From assembly GCF_947387515.1 (NCBI RefSeq), contig NZ_CANDOB010000002.1:1178001-1242000 (forward strand): a DNA stretch of 64,000 nucleotides, written 5' to 3'. This document shows positions 8,277 to 18,300 of this stretch, in pieces. The DNA comes from Alkalihalobacillus sp. CinArs1. Its GTDB lineage: Bacteria; Bacillota; Bacilli; Bacillales; Guptibacillaceae. How positions within the stretch are numbered: position 1 is the first letter of the stretch; each line of letters starts with the position of its first letter. Position numbers and translations under genes: made by a program. Below the pieces are notes generated by a model. The model ran no database searches and had not been told where the DNA came from. It saw nothing but the letters and a program-made list of their open reading frames with translations.

Positions 8277-10310
8277 ATGAAGGTGACTGAACTCACGAAA
8301 ATCAAAGGAATAGGTGATGAGAAAGCTGCTTCTCTATCATCGATCGGAATCAATAGCATATCGGATTTAATAGAATATTTTCCTTTTCGATATGAAGACT
8401 ATGAACTGAAAGATTTAGCAGATGTTAAGCATGAGGAGGGAGCTACACTTGAAGGAAAGGTTCACAGTGAACCTGTCGTTCGCTACTATGGAAAGAAAAA
8501 GTCTAGACTGTCTGTAAGGCTGTTAGTGGGAAGATTCCTCATTACAGCCGTTTTTTTTAATCGTGCTTTTCTTAAAAAGCAGTTCTCACTTGGGCAGACG
8601 GTCACCGTAACTGGGAAGTGGGACCAACATAAGATGACCTTATCCGCTTCTGAGATTACTTTCTCGACTCACGACCCAGATGGTACGATCGAGCCTGTGT
8701 ATCCAGTAGGTGGAGACATAACTGTGAAAGCGATCAAGCGCTACATTCAGCTCGCTTTAAAACAATTTGCAGGTGAAATCGAAGAGACGCTCCCCCCTCA
8801 AATGCTAGAGCGGTACAAGCTGATGAATAGAAGAGAAGCGATCGAGACGATGCATACACCACAATCGCACGATCATTTAAAGCAAGCGAGAAGAAGGTTC
8901 GTCTACGAGGAGCTGCTGCAATTTCAACTGAAGATGCAGCTGTTTCGAAAGAGGGAGAGAGAAAACACGAAGGGCTCTTCTCACCATTATAGTAGAAAGG
9001 ATCTGGAGGGATTTATTAAGAGTCTTCCGTTTCCTCTAACAGGAGCACAAAATAGAGTGGTAGAAGAAATCTTGAACGACATGGAAAGCCCGTATCGTAT
9101 GAATCGGTTGCTTCAAGGGGACGTAGGTTCAGGTAAAACGGTCGTAGCAGCGATCGGACTCTTTGCTACGTACCTCTCAGGGAATCAAGGTGCTTTGATG
9201 GTACCAACAGAAATTCTTGCTGAGCAGCATTTTGAATCGTTTGAAGACCTTTTAGGAGACAGGCTGAACGTAGAACTGTTAACTGGTTCGATAAAAGGCA
9301 AGAAACGGAGAGAGCTTCTTGAACGGTTGGCAAGTGGAGAAATCGATTTGTTGATCGGTACTCATGCGCTCATTCAGGATGAAGTTGTTTTTAAGCAACT
9401 TGGTTTAGTCATTACCGATGAGCAGCACCGCTTTGGTGTTATGCAGAGGAGGGTGCTAAAAGAAAAAGGTTTGACTCCGGATGTGCTTTACATGACAGCG
9501 ACACCGATCCCTCGAACGCTCGCCATCTCTGTATTTGGTGATATGGATGTATCGACAATCGATGAGATGCCTGCTGGCAGAAAGCCGATCGAAACGTATT
9601 GGGCTAAGCCAGATATGCTCTCGAGAGTGCTTGACTTTGTAACGAAAGAGCTTGATCAAGGCCGTCAAGGGTACGTCATTTGTCCTCTTATTGAAGAGTC
9701 AGAGAAACTGGATGTCCAAAATGCAATCGATGTTCATGCTCAAATGCAAACCGCACTGCCTAACTATCAAGTTGGATTGATGCATGGAAGACTAAGTTCT
9801 GATGAAAAGGAAGCCGTAATGGAAGCCTACAGCCGAAATGACGTTCAGCTATTGGTATCGACAACGGTTGTTGAAGTCGGCGTAAACGTACCGAACGCGA
9901 CGATCATGGTCATTTATGATGCCGAGCGTTTTGGGTTAGCGCAGCTTCATCAGCTACGAGGTCGAGTAGGACGAGGGAGCAATCAGTCCTACTGTATTTT
10001 ACTTGCTGATCCTAAATCCGAAGTCGGGAAGGAACGCATGCAGATCATGACAGAATCGAACGATGGCTTTGTGCTATCACAGCGGGACCTCGAGCTTCGT
10101 GGCCCAGGAGATTTCTTTGGAAGAAAACAAAGTGGTTTGCCGGAGTTCAAAGTTGCCGATCTTGTCCACGACTATCGCGTCCTTGAAGTTGCACGTCAAG
10201 ACGCTTCAGCACTCGTTGAATCTACGGCGTTTTGGGAAGATGACGCTTATCGTCGCCTTAGAACCTATTTATCAAACGAGGGGGTTTTAAGTGGCGAAAA
10301 GCTTGATTAG
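8277..10310 (+). CDS. recG: ATP-dependent DNA helicase RecG
   Basis: RecG remodels stalled replication forks and drives branch migration of Holliday junctions. The 677-residue protein has the N-terminal wedge/OB domain (about 1-230), Walker A GDVGSGKT (about 281-288), the DEQH box (about 381-384), motif III TATPIPRT, and the C-terminal QLRGRVGRG and RGPGDFFG motifs. ATG 8277 lacks a clear ribosome-binding site and lies four bases after the sdaAA stop, so it may depend on translational coupling. A GTG two codons in is an alternative. Length matches relatives. Confidence 0.97.
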   Translation: MKVTELTKIKGIGDEKAASLSSIGINSISDLIEYFPFRYEDYELKDLADVKHEEGATLEGKVHSEPVVRYYGKKKSRLSVRLLVGRFLITAVFFNRAFLKKQFSLGQTVTVTGKWDQHKMTLSASEITFSTHDPDGTIEPVYPVGGDITVKAIKRYIQLALKQFAGEIEETLPPQMLERYKLMNRREAIETMHTPQSHDHLKQARRRFVYEELLQFQLKMQLFRKRERENTKGSSHHYSRKDLEGFIKSLPFPLTGAQNRVVEEILNDMESPYRMNRLLQGDVGSGKTVVAAIGLFATYLSGNQGALMVPTEILAEQHFESFEDLLGDRLNVELLTGSIKGKKRRELLERLASGEIDLLIGTHALIQDEVVFKQLGLVITDEQHRFGVMQRRVLKEKGLTPDVLYMTATPIPRTLAISVFGDMDVSTIDEMPAGRKPIETYWAKPDMLSRVLDFVTKELDQGRQGYVICPLIEESEKLDVQNAIDVHAQMQTALPNYQVGLMHGRLSSDEKEAVMEAYSRNDVQLLVSTTVVEVGVNVPNATIMVIYDAERFGLAQLHQLRGRVGRGSNQSYCILLADPKSEVGKERMQIMTESNDGFVLSQRDLELRGPGDFFGRKQSGLPEFKVADLVHDYRVLEVARQDASALVESTAFWEDDAYRRLRTYLSNEGVLSGEKLD

Positions 10311-10311
10311 C

Positions 10312-10340
10312 TTGCAAAATTGCGCCTTACATTATATACT
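10312..10340 (+). promoter_or_regulatory. SigA promoter of the fapR-plsX-fabDG-acpP operon
   Basis: TTGCAA (10312-10317), a 17-base spacer and TATACT (10335-10340) form a good promoter directly after recG. Transcription would start near 10347, inside the FapR box. Confidence 0.75.
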
Positions 10341-10345
10341 ACGTT

Positions 10346-10362
10346 TTAGGACCTAGTCATAA
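10346..10362 (+). promoter_or_regulatory. FapR operator (malonyl-CoA-responsive)
   Basis: TTAGGACCTAGTCATAA matches the FapR box of Bacillus (recalled as TTAGTACCTAGTCTTAA) at 15 of 17 positions. It covers the predicted transcription start of fapR itself. FapR bound here would block transcription until malonyl-CoA releases it, giving autoregulation of the operon. Confidence 0.8.
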
Positions 10363-10368
10363 GACTGA

Positions 10369-10398
10369 GATAAAGAGGATCATAGGATCCTCTTTATC
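10369..10398 (+). terminator. Hairpin in the fapR leader, terminator-like
   Basis: GATAAAGAGGATC pairs perfectly with GATCCTCTTTATC (13 bp, four-base loop). Only a short, interrupted T run (CGTTTATT) follows. It lies downstream of the fapR promoter and upstream of the fapR start, so it could end recG read-through, attenuate the fap operon or stabilise its mRNA. Confidence 0.55.
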
Positions 10399-10431
10399 CG
10401 TTTATTAATGCTAGATAGGCGGCGGTAGAGA

Positions 10432-10989
10432 GTGAAGAGGAGTAAGAGAGAACGTCAAACGTTATTAAAAGAGACAATCGAAAAAACACCTTTTATAACC
10501 GATGAGGAACTTGCAGATAAATTTAACGTGAGCATTCAAACAATCAGATTAGATCGCCTTGAACTATCTATTCCAGAATTACGGGAGCGGATCAAATATG
10601 TTGCCCAGCAGCAGTTTGATGAGGTGAAAGCTCTCCCGATGGAGGAAGTGATCGGTCAAGTCATCGACCTACAGCTAGATGAAAATGCGATTTCAATTCT
10701 AGATATCCGACCAGAACATGTTTTTTCTAGAAATAATATCGCTCGAGGCCATCACCTTTTCGCACAAGCGAATTCTTTAGCAGTTGCGATTATCAATGAT
10801 GAGCTTGCCTTAACTGCAAAAGCGAATATTCGTTTTTCAAGACAGGTTAAGGAAGGCGAACGAGTGATAGCCAAAGCAAATGTTACCGACAATAGTAAAG
10901 GAAGAACAACGGTCGAGGTCAATAGCTTTGTTCAGAATGAAAACGTATTTTCGGGTGAGTTTGTGATGTATCGCTCTACTAAACCTTGA
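10432..10989 (+). CDS. fapR: Transcriptional repressor of lipid biosynthesis FapR
   Basis: FapR represses fatty acid and phospholipid genes and is released by malonyl-CoA or malonyl-ACP. The 185-residue protein has an N-terminal DeoR-like helix-turn-helix (about 17-45, with [19 protein letters not shown]), a connecting helix and a C-terminal hot-dog thioesterase-like ligand domain (about 75-185) with the conserved [21 protein letters not shown] segment. The start is GTG 10432 behind a weak GGCGGT site; the N-terminus KRSKRERQ agrees with relatives. It heads the plsX-fabD-fabG-acpP cluster and has its own operator. Confidence 0.95.
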   Translation: MKRSKRERQTLLKETIEKTPFITDEELADKFNVSIQTIRLDRLELSIPELRERIKYVAQQQFDEVKALPMEEVIGQVIDLQLDENAISILDIRPEHVFSRNNIARGHHLFAQANSLAVAIINDELALTAKANIRFSRQVKEGERVIAKANVTDNSKGRTTVEVNSFVQNENVFSGEFVMYRSTKP

Positions 10990-11006
10990 AAGGAAGCTGA
11001 ACTAAC

Positions 11007-12008
11007 ATGAGACTTGCAATAGATGCGATGGGTGGGGACAATGCTCCTAAAGCGATCATCGATGGGGTTTATGAAGCCTTAGAAACGTATAAAGATCTTT
11101 CAGTAACCATCGTAGGAGACGAAAATCAAATCAACCCCTTACTATCTGGGAGTAAAGAGCGAATAACAGTATTACATACGGATGAATACATATCGTCAGA
11201 AGATCAGCCAGTACGTGCAGCAAGAAGAAAGAAGAAAGCGTCGATGGTACTCGCTGTTAACGAAGTTAAAGAAGGTCGAGCGGATGCTTGTATTTCTGCA
11301 GGAAATACAGGAGCACTCATGGCAGCCGGTTTGCTCTATGTAGGACGGATCGAGGGGATCGAAAGGCCAGGCCTTGCTCCAACCCTTCCGACGATCGATG
11401 AAAAAGGTTTTCTTTTACTTGATGTTGGTGCGAATATGGACGCAAAGCCTGAACACTTGCTTCAGTATGCACAGATGGGTGCTGTTTATGCTGAAAAAGT
11501 TCGAGGAATCGACTCTCCTCGCATCGGCTTATTAAACATCGGTACAGAAGAAGGCAAAGGGAACGAACTTAGTAAACAAGCATTCACATTGTTACAAGAA
11601 AGTGGTTTGAATTTTGTTGGTAACGTTGAATCACGAGATATATTGAGCAATGCAGCTGATGTCGTCGTATGCGATGGGTTTTCCGGAAATTTAGTACTTA
11701 AAACGATCGAAGGAACCGCACTTACGATGTTTACAATGCTTAAAGAAGAGCTCACAAGTTCTTTCACAAGTAAGGTAGCTGCTGGAGTGCTAAAGCCTAA
11801 GTTGAAGAATTTAAAAAACAAGCTTGACTACTCTGAGTACGGTGGAGCTGGATTGTTTGGCTTACGAGCTCCAGTTATTAAAGCTCATGGCTCCTCAAAC
11901 GGGCGTGCTGTTTTCAGTGCAATAAGACAAGCTAGAATGATGGTAACAGGAAATGTCGTAACTGAAATCAAAACTTCTCTTGAAGAGAAGCAGGAAGGAG
12001 ATCAGTAA
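11007..12008 (+). CDS. plsX: Phosphate acyltransferase PlsX
   Basis: PlsX converts acyl-ACP and phosphate to acyl-phosphate, the donor for PlsY in the first step of phosphatidic acid synthesis; it sits peripherally on the membrane. The 333-residue protein begins [20 protein letters not shown] and has [13 protein letters not shown] near 95 and the [17 protein letters not shown] motif near 220-237, all characteristic. AGGAAGCTG precedes the ATG. The final base of its stop codon is the first base of the fabD start (TAATG), so translation is coupled. Confidence 0.97.
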   Translation: MRLAIDAMGGDNAPKAIIDGVYEALETYKDLSVTIVGDENQINPLLSGSKERITVLHTDEYISSEDQPVRAARRKKKASMVLAVNEVKEGRADACISAGNTGALMAAGLLYVGRIEGIERPGLAPTLPTIDEKGFLLLDVGANMDAKPEHLLQYAQMGAVYAEKVRGIDSPRIGLLNIGTEEGKGNELSKQAFTLLQESGLNFVGNVESRDILSNAADVVVCDGFSGNLVLKTIEGTALTMFTMLKEELTSSFTSKVAAGVLKPKLKNLKNKLDYSEYGGAGLFGLRAPVIKAHGSSNGRAVFSAIRQARMMVTGNVVTEIKTSLEEKQEGDQ

Positions 12009-12949
12009 TGGGAAAAACAGCGTTTTTATTTCCGGGTCAAGGTTCACAAGCGGTAGGAATGGGGAAAGATTTTATCGAAGTTTATTCTGCTTCAGAAAAG
12101 ATTTTCAGCGAAGCGGATAACCGTCTCGACTACGACCTTACGAAACTAATCATGAACGGACCGATCGAAACCCTTACAAAAACAGAGAACACACAGCCAG
12201 CTCTTGTAACAACGAGTGTAGCAGTTCTAGAAGCGCTTAGAGAAAAAGGGATTACGCCAGATTACACCGCTGGACATAGTCTCGGTGAATACTCTGCACT
12301 AGTTGCTTCTGGTTCTATGTCGTTTTCTGATGCTGTCTATGCTGTTAGAAATCGAGGTCTTTACATGGAGGAAGCTGTTCCTGCAGGTGAAGGAGCGATG
12401 GCAGCGATCATGGGCATGGACCGTGACGAACTTCAAAAGATCGTAGATGATGTGTCTGAATCGACTGACACTGTTCAGCTAGCCAACTTGAATAGCCCTG
12501 GTCAAATCGTTATTTCTGGTGCAAAAGCCGGAGTTGAAAAAGCGTCTGAAGTCGCGAAGGAAAATGGCGCGAGGAGGGTCATCCCTCTACAAGTCAGCGG
12601 ACCATTTCATTCAAGCTTAATGAAGCCGGCAGCTGAAAAGATGTCTGCAATCTTAGATTCCATCACGATTTCTGATGCTACAGTGCCAGTCATCGCAAAC
12701 GTATCAGCAGAACCTTCTACATCAGCTGAAGAGATCAAGAGCAACTTGCTTCAACAGATTTATTCACCTGTTCTATTTGAAGATACGATTCGTAAACTGA
12801 TGGATCTCGGTGTTGATCGATTTATCGAAGTAGGACCAGGAAATGTTCTTTCAGGATTAGTTAAGAAAGTAAACCGACGTGCATTTGTTCATGCGGTGAG
12901 TACACCCGAACAACTTGATCAACTAATGGAAAAGCTAGGGGAGGAATAA
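12008..12949 (+). CDS. fabD: Malonyl-CoA:ACP transacylase
   Basis: FabD moves malonyl groups from CoA to acyl carrier protein, priming each elongation cycle. The 313-residue alpha/beta hydrolase-like protein has FPGQGSQ at 8-14, the nucleophile motif GHSLGEYSA with Ser near residue 90, and the catalytic His in [10 protein letters not shown] near 200. It starts within the plsX stop codon and is followed three bases later by fabG. It belongs to the FapR-controlled operon, and its substrate malonyl-CoA is the FapR effector. Confidence 0.97.
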   Translation: MGKTAFLFPGQGSQAVGMGKDFIEVYSASEKIFSEADNRLDYDLTKLIMNGPIETLTKTENTQPALVTTSVAVLEALREKGITPDYTAGHSLGEYSALVASGSMSFSDAVYAVRNRGLYMEEAVPAGEGAMAAIMGMDRDELQKIVDDVSESTDTVQLANLNSPGQIVISGAKAGVEKASEVAKENGARRVIPLQVSGPFHSSLMKPAAEKMSAILDSITISDATVPVIANVSAEPSTSAEEIKSNLLQQIYSPVLFEDTIRKLMDLGVDRFIEVGPGNVLSGLVKKVNRRAFVHAVSTPEQLDQLMEKLGEE

Positions 12950-12951
12950 TC

Positions 12952-13692
12952 ATGGCAGAGAAAAAATCGGCACTCGTTACTGGCGGATCTCGCGGGATCG
13001 GACGAGCTATCGCACTTGAACTTGCTTCAGAGGGAATGAACGTAGCTGTTAACTATGCCGGTAGTGAAGCGAAAGCGAACGAGGTTGTTGAAGAAATCAA
13101 AGCTGCTGGCGGACAAGCCATTGCGATCCAGGCTAACGTTGGTAATATGGAAGAAGTACAAGGAATGGTTAAGGAAGTTATCTCGGAGTTCGGTAGTCTC
13201 GATGTTTTGGTTAACAACGCTGGGATAACGAGAGATAACCTATTGATGCGTATGAAAGAGCAAGAGTGGGACGATGTGATCAATACGAACCTCAAAGGTG
13301 TATTTAACTGTACGAAATCGGTGACTCGCCAAATGATGAAACAGCGCTACGGCCGTATCATCAATGTAGCGTCTGTCGTTGGTGTTGCAGGAAATGCAGG
13401 GCAAGCTAACTATGTAGCTGCCAAAGCAGGCGTGATCGGCTTAACTAAAACGACCGCAAAAGAACTTGCTAGCCGTAATATTACGGTCAATGCTCTTGCT
13501 CCTGGGTTCATCGAAACCGATATGACAGATGAACTATCTGAAGAAGTGAAGAGCGGAATGAAAGGTCAAATTCCTCTTGGAAGACTTGGGGCTGCAGAAG
13601 ATATTGCAAAAGCAGTAAAGTTTCTTGCTTCTGATGACGCAAACTATATCACCGGTCAAACCCTCCACATCGATGGCGGAATGGTGATGTAA
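12952..13692 (+). CDS. fabG: 3-oxoacyl-[acyl-carrier-protein] reductase
   Basis: FabG reduces beta-ketoacyl-ACP with NADPH in fatty acid elongation. The 246-residue short-chain dehydrogenase has the cofactor motif [10 protein letters not shown] at 11-20, NNAG near 89, and the catalytic Ser141, Tyr154 and Lys158 (YVAAKAG). The C-terminal [14 protein letters not shown] is typical. GGGGAGG sits at the fabD end. Length and active site are complete. Confidence 0.97.
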   Translation: MAEKKSALVTGGSRGIGRAIALELASEGMNVAVNYAGSEAKANEVVEEIKAAGGQAIAIQANVGNMEEVQGMVKEVISEFGSLDVLVNNAGITRDNLLMRMKEQEWDDVINTNLKGVFNCTKSVTRQMMKQRYGRIINVASVVGVAGNAGQANYVAAKAGVIGLTKTTAKELASRNITVNALAPGFIETDMTDELSEEVKSGMKGQIPLGRLGAAEDIAKAVKFLASDDANYITGQTLHIDGGMVM

Positions 13693-13737
13693 CAGAAGAG
13701 AAAAATTGTACATCTAGTTTTTTTCTTTTAGATATCC

Positions 13738-13743
13738 TATAAT
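13738..13743 (+). promoter_or_regulatory. Possible internal promoter before acpP (-10 only)
   Basis: A perfect TATAAT lies 22 bases before acpP. The matching -35 position (TAGTTT) is poor. A small inverted repeat (ATCTA...TAGAT, 13712-13734) lies just upstream. An extra promoter would fit the high demand for acyl carrier protein. Confidence 0.4.
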
Positions 13744-13765
13744 AGCTTGAGGGGAGGTGAGTATA

Positions 13766-13999
13766 ATGGCAGATACACTAGAGCGTGTAACAAAAATCAT
13801 CGTTGATCGTCTTGGAGTTGAAGCGTCTGAAGTTAAACCTGAAGCTTCTTTTAAAGATGACCTTGGTGCCGATTCCCTGGATGTTGTGGAATTAGTTATG
13901 GAGCTTGAAGATGAGTTTGACATGGAAATCTCAGACGAGGACGCTGAGAAGATCGTAACAGTTGGCGATGTAATTGATTACATAAATAGCCAAAATTAA
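13766..13999 (+). CDS. acpP: Acyl carrier protein
   Basis: ACP carries growing acyl chains on a 4'-phosphopantetheine arm. The 77-residue acidic protein has the attachment motif [10 protein letters not shown] with Ser37 as the modified residue, and the helix III sequence [20 protein letters not shown] 13766 is used instead of an in-frame GTG at 13757 because GGGGAGGTG (13750-13758) then has normal spacing. It closes the fap operon. Confidence 0.97.
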   Translation: MADTLERVTKIIVDRLGVEASEVKPEASFKDDLGADSLDVVELVMELEDEFDMEISDEDAEKIVTVGDVIDYINSQN

Positions 14000-14028
14000 T
14001 ATTCGGGAATTTCCTGAATTGGTGGATT

Positions 14029-14055
14029 AAGCCCCGTATATGCGGGGCTTTATTC
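14029..14055 (+). terminator. Terminator after acpP
   Basis: AAGCCCCG and CGGGGCTT form a stem around TATATG, followed by TATTCCCTTT. A weaker repeat (ATTCGGGAA...TTCCTGAAT) lies just before it. Confidence 0.75.
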
Positions 14056-14096
14056 CCTTTCTATGTAGAAGATTTTGATTAGTCGTGGAGGTATTT

Positions 14097-14888
14097 ATGT
14101 CCAAATCACACAAACACACACATAAAACAAAAAGACGTTTTAAACCTAAGCATTCACGACAACTCGTGGTTGGGGACACTGCGAAAGATAAGTTCGCTCA
14201 GTTTCTAAAAGAAATTGATGTTTCTTTTAATAATGAGCAACTTCTTTACCAGGCATTTACTCATTCATCGTATGTGAATGAGCATCGACTGCATCCGCAG
14301 ATGGATAATGAACGTCTAGAATTTCTTGGTGATGCTGTACTTGAACTTACAATATCACGGTACCTGTTTGAAAAATACCCGAATATGAGTGAAGGAGAGC
14401 TAACGAAGCTAAGAGCGGCCATCGTATGTGAGCCATCGCTCGTGCAGTTTGCTAACGATCTCAATTTTGGGCACCTTGTCCTTCTTGGTAAGGGTGAGGA
14501 AATGACGGGTGGAAGAGCAAGACCAGCACTTCTTGCCGATGTGTTCGAATCATTTATATGTGCACTGTATCTTGATCAAGGCATAGAAGTGGTCTTTGAG
14601 TTTCTAGAGAAGTTTGTCTATCCGAAGATTAACGCCGGTGCTTTTTCGCATGTGATGGATTATAAAAGCCAGCTTCAAGAAGTGATTCAGCGTGAAAGCC
14701 TTGGGGTCATAGACTATGTCATCACGGATGAAAAAGGGCCAGCGCACAACCGAGAGTTTGCGTCCAAAGTAACGCTTAACGGAGCTGACCTCGGGATCGG
14801 GGTAGGTCGTTCGAAGAAAGAAGCTGAACAAAAGGCTGCACAACAGGCGCTTCTCAATTTAAAAGAAAGTAATCAAAAAGAATCCTGA
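14097..14888 (+). CDS. rnc: Ribonuclease III
   Basis: RNase III cuts double-stranded RNA in rRNA precursors and structured mRNAs. The 263-residue protein has the nuclease signature [14 protein letters not shown] near residue 70-83 with the metal-binding Glu and Asp, the second acidic cluster [18 protein letters not shown] near 140-158, and a C-terminal dsRNA-binding domain (about 183-258) ending [19 protein letters not shown] 14097 follows GTGGAGG with correct spacing; an in-frame GTG at 14085 lies inside that site. A basic His/Lys-rich N-terminal tail of about 25 residues precedes the nuclease domain. The stop codon is inside the terminator stem. Confidence 0.97.
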   Translation: MSKSHKHTHKTKRRFKPKHSRQLVVGDTAKDKFAQFLKEIDVSFNNEQLLYQAFTHSSYVNEHRLHPQMDNERLEFLGDAVLELTISRYLFEKYPNMSEGELTKLRAAIVCEPSLVQFANDLNFGHLVLLGKGEEMTGGRARPALLADVFESFICALYLDQGIEVVFEFLEKFVYPKINAGAFSHVMDYKSQLQEVIQRESLGVIDYVITDEKGPAHNREFASKVTLNGADLGIGVGRSKKEAEQKAAQQALLNLKESNQKES

Positions 14889-14906
14889 TCAACAGGATTC
14901 TTTTTA
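14875..14906. terminator. Bidirectional terminator between rnc and the UPF0435 gene
   Basis: AAAAAGAATCCTG pairs perfectly with CAGGATTCTTTTT around ATCAA. The rnc stop codon lies within it. The flanking A and T tracts let it serve both converging genes. Confidence 0.88.
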
Positions 14907-14923
14907 CGTATGTGGTCATCAGA

Positions 14924-15148
14924 TTATGTTGTGCGTAGCTTACCAAGTTCTGCAAGCAACGCCTGCATTTCACCCGGTGTAAGCGAATCTTTCTTATTGA
15001 CCATCGTATAGATTTCATGAATATCTTCGTAACGAGAAAGGTCGAAAGATTCTGGTTTGATCATGGCGGCGTTAATTACTTGAAGTTTTTCTTTAATGCC
15101 TTCAACCATAAATGCAAGGTTTTCTTCTGTCTTGTTAGATAGATCCAT
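14924..15148 (-). CDS. UPF0435 (DUF1128) family protein, YfkK-like
   Basis: This 74-residue protein resembles the UPF0435 family (YfkK) of small Bacillota proteins of unknown function: ENLAFMVEGIKEKLQVINAAMIKPESF followed by a helical segment and SLTPGEMQALLAELGKL. It appears all-helical and soluble. It is transcribed against its neighbours, between convergent rnc and divergent smc, where B. subtilis has no gene; there yfkK is elsewhere. The start ATG is preceded by GGCAGGTGG on the minus strand. No functional link to rnc or smc can be claimed. Confidence 0.85.
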   Translation of the reverse strand: MDLSNKTEENLAFMVEGIKEKLQVINAAMIKPESFDLSRYEDIHEIYTMVNKKDSLTPGEMQALLAELGKLRTT

Positions 15149-15221
15149 TATGTACCACCTGCCTTTTTACACAATCTGGCTCTAAGCCCTTCGTCAGTTG
15201 AAGGATTAAGGAGCTTTTCCT

Positions 15222-15230
15222 ATTGTAACA
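15222..15230 (-). promoter_or_regulatory. Extended -10 promoter for the UPF0435 gene
   Basis: On the minus strand TG-T-TACAAT forms an extended -10; no good -35 is seen. A hairpin (CCTTC...GAAGG, around 15188-15204) lies in the transcribed leader. Confidence 0.45.
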
Positions 15231-15266
15231 TGGATCACGCATTGTATCGTAGGCTATAGGAATTTA

Positions 15267-15275
15267 TGATAAAAT
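15267..15275 (+). promoter_or_regulatory. Extended -10 promoter for smc
   Basis: TG-A-TAAAAT forms an extended -10 about 60 bases before the smc start; the -35 region is weak. It is divergent from the UPF0435 promoter about 40 bases away. Confidence 0.45.
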
Positions 15276-15335
15276 AAGACAGTTAGTTCAAGAGATAGCA
15301 TACATAGATATGAAACAGATGAGGGGGAAAAATTG

Positions 15336-18300
15336 ATGTTCCTCAAACGATTAGATGTAGTCGGCTTTAAATCATTCGCCGATCGAATTTCAGTAGAGTT
15401 TGTTCCAGGAGTTACATCAGTTGTCGGTCCAAACGGAAGCGGCAAGAGTAATATAAATGACGCGATACGATGGGTGCTAGGCGAGCAGTCTGCAAGGTCA
15501 CTCAGAGGATCAAAGATGGAAGATATCATCTTCTCAGGTAGTGAGTCACGAAGAGCTGTCAATCTTGCAGAAGTAACATTGACTCTCGATAATCATGACC
15601 AATACCTTCCGATCGAATACAACGAAGTTAGCGTAACGAGAAGAGTCTATCGCTCAGGTGATAGCGAGTACTTATTAAACAATCAAACTTGTCGCCTTAA
15701 AGATATCATCGAACTTTTTATGGATTCAGGTCTTGGTAAGGAATCGTTCTCAATCATCGGACAAGGACGTATTGAGGAGATATTAAGCAGCAAGTCTGAA
15801 GAAAGAAGAAAGATTTTTGAAGAAGCGGCAGGCGTTCTTAAATATAAAACGCGTAAACATAAAGCAGAAGCAAGGTTAAAAGAAACAGCGGACAACCTAC
15901 ACCGCGTGGAAGATATTCTGTATGAACTCGAAGATCAAGTAGAGCCATTACGTATCCAAGCTTCGATAGCGAAAGACTACCTTGAGAAAAGGGAAGAGTT
16001 AGAAAAGATCGAAGCAGCTCTAACCGTTCATGAGATCGAAGAGTTTCACGCTGCTTGGAAAAAGAAATCTGCTGAGTTCGATGAGTTGAAACAGAAAGAA
16101 TTGGAGATCTCAGAGTCGGTTCGGGTTAAGAAGGAAGAACTCGAAAACGCAAAGCAAGAATTGCTCATAGCTGAAAACAATATTGAGCGTTTCCAGCAAA
16201 CCCTACTCGAGACAAGTGAAGAACTTGAAAAGCTCGAAGGGAAAAGAGAAGTCCTTAAAGAACGAAAAAAGAACGCTCATCAGAATAAAGAGAATCTCAA
16301 AGAACGAATCAACTTTTTAAACGAAAAGAAAAGCTACTATGAAAATGAAATCACTCAGCATCGAAGCAGGTTTGAGCGCCAGAAAAAAGAATTAGCTCAA
16401 TTGAAAGATCAGCTGAAGAAAGAAACTGAGTTACTTGCTGATGTCGAGCAAGATATCGAACAAGAATTAGACCGAATGAAGTCTGATTACTTTGAGCTGT
16501 TGAATGAACAAGCATCGATTCGTAATGAAAATCGCTACATTCAAGATCAGCTCACTGTTCTTTCACAGCGCAAAAAGCGATTGGATGATGACAATCATAA
16601 ATTCATTAAACAGCGGACGGATGTAGAAGATAAAAAGAAAGAGCTCACTAAATCTCTAAAAGTTTCAAAAAAGAACCTCGAAACTCATGTTTCATCGTTT
16701 TATAAAAGAAAGCACGACGTAGAAGAAAAGAAAAAAGCTCTCGGAGAAAAAGAATCAAAACTCTATCAAGCTTATCAATATATTCAGCAATATCGTTCTA
16801 AGAAACAAATGCTTGAGGAAATGCAGGAAGATTACGCTGGTTTCTATCAAGGTGTTAAAGAAGTGCTGAAGGCTAGGAATGACCTTGAAGGAATAGAGGG
16901 TGCGGTCGCGGAGCTTGTGACGGTACCAAAACAAGTGGAGACAGCACTGGAAACAGCTTTAGGTGGTGCGATGCAAAGCGTTGTCGTAAGTGATGAACGA
17001 GCAGGGCGCGGAGCGATATCATTTTTAAAGAAAAATCGTTCAGGACGGGCAACGTTTCTTCCGCTAACCGTCATTCGGTCGAGGAAGGTTTCAGGATATG
17101 ATTATGAACGCGTGAAGAATCACGAGGCGTTTGTTGGCGTCGCATCAGACTTAATCGAGTTTGATGAGAAGTATCGCAACGTCCTAGAAAACTTATTAGG
17201 TTCGGTCCTTGTAGCAAATGACTTAAAAGGTGCGAACGAACTAGCTAAAATCGTTCAGTACAAGAACCGTATCGTGACGCTCGAAGGTGACGTTGTAAAC
17301 CCGGGTGGTTCGATGAGTGGAGGAAGTGTGAAGCAAAAGTCTACTTCTCTACTTAGTAGACAGCGTGAACTGGAAGTTCTAGAAACAAAGCTTGCAGAGA
17401 TGGAAAAGAAGACGTTAGGTGTAGAAAACGAAATTCAGCGTGAGAAAGCAGAGCTTGAGAGACTCGAATCAGAGCTTGAAACGATGAGGGAGCACGGTGA
17501 AAATCTCCGACTGGAAGAGCAGTCACTTCTAGGAGACTTAAGAGGAATCGAAGGTGAAGAGCGAAATACGAACGAACGACTTCAGCTATATGATCGTGAG
17601 AAGAACGCGATCGAAGAAGAAATAGAAACGCATGAAAGCAGGAGCGACTACTTATCGAACCGTTTAGAAACGATCTCAAAGCAAGCCGAGGAACTAGAAG
17701 AGAAGATCGAAGCACTAACGCTGAAAAAGCAATCTCAGCAGACGTCGAAGGAAACCATCCAAACAGAAATCACTGAGTTAAAAGTGAAGGTAGCTGAACA
17801 TCAGCAGTCCTTTCAGAACCAAAAAGAAACGCTCGATCGCCTTTCTTCAGAACAAAAGGAAACGACGAATCAGTTGAATGAAACGATGGAAGAGCATTCC
17901 TTACTAAATGAAGCGATGACATCTAATTCAACTGGTGAAGAGAAGCTTGATGAAAATATCAAGAAATTAAGAGAAGAAAAAGACGGTTTGTTAGCTTCAC
18001 TACAAGAAGAAAGAGAAGTGAAAACAAATCATCAGCGAACGATCGATGTGATAGGTAGTGAACATGAAGCAGTATCGAATGAGGAAAAGCAGATAGCAGG
18101 GTTACTGCAAGCTGCTGAAGTACAAGTGAACCGTTTAGACGTAGAACTTGAAAACCGTCTCACGATGCTAAGTGAAGAGTATGGATTAACGTATGAAGCA
18201 GCGAAAGAGAAGCATGTGCTTAAGATCGATGCTAGTGAAGCAAAGAAGAAGTTAAAGCTGATCAAGCTTGAAATCGATGAACTAGGGACGGTTAACATTG

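Noticed and set aside
16847-18298. Several minus-strand frames inside smc
   Set aside because: They are shadows of the coiled-coil codon composition, without ribosome-binding sites.
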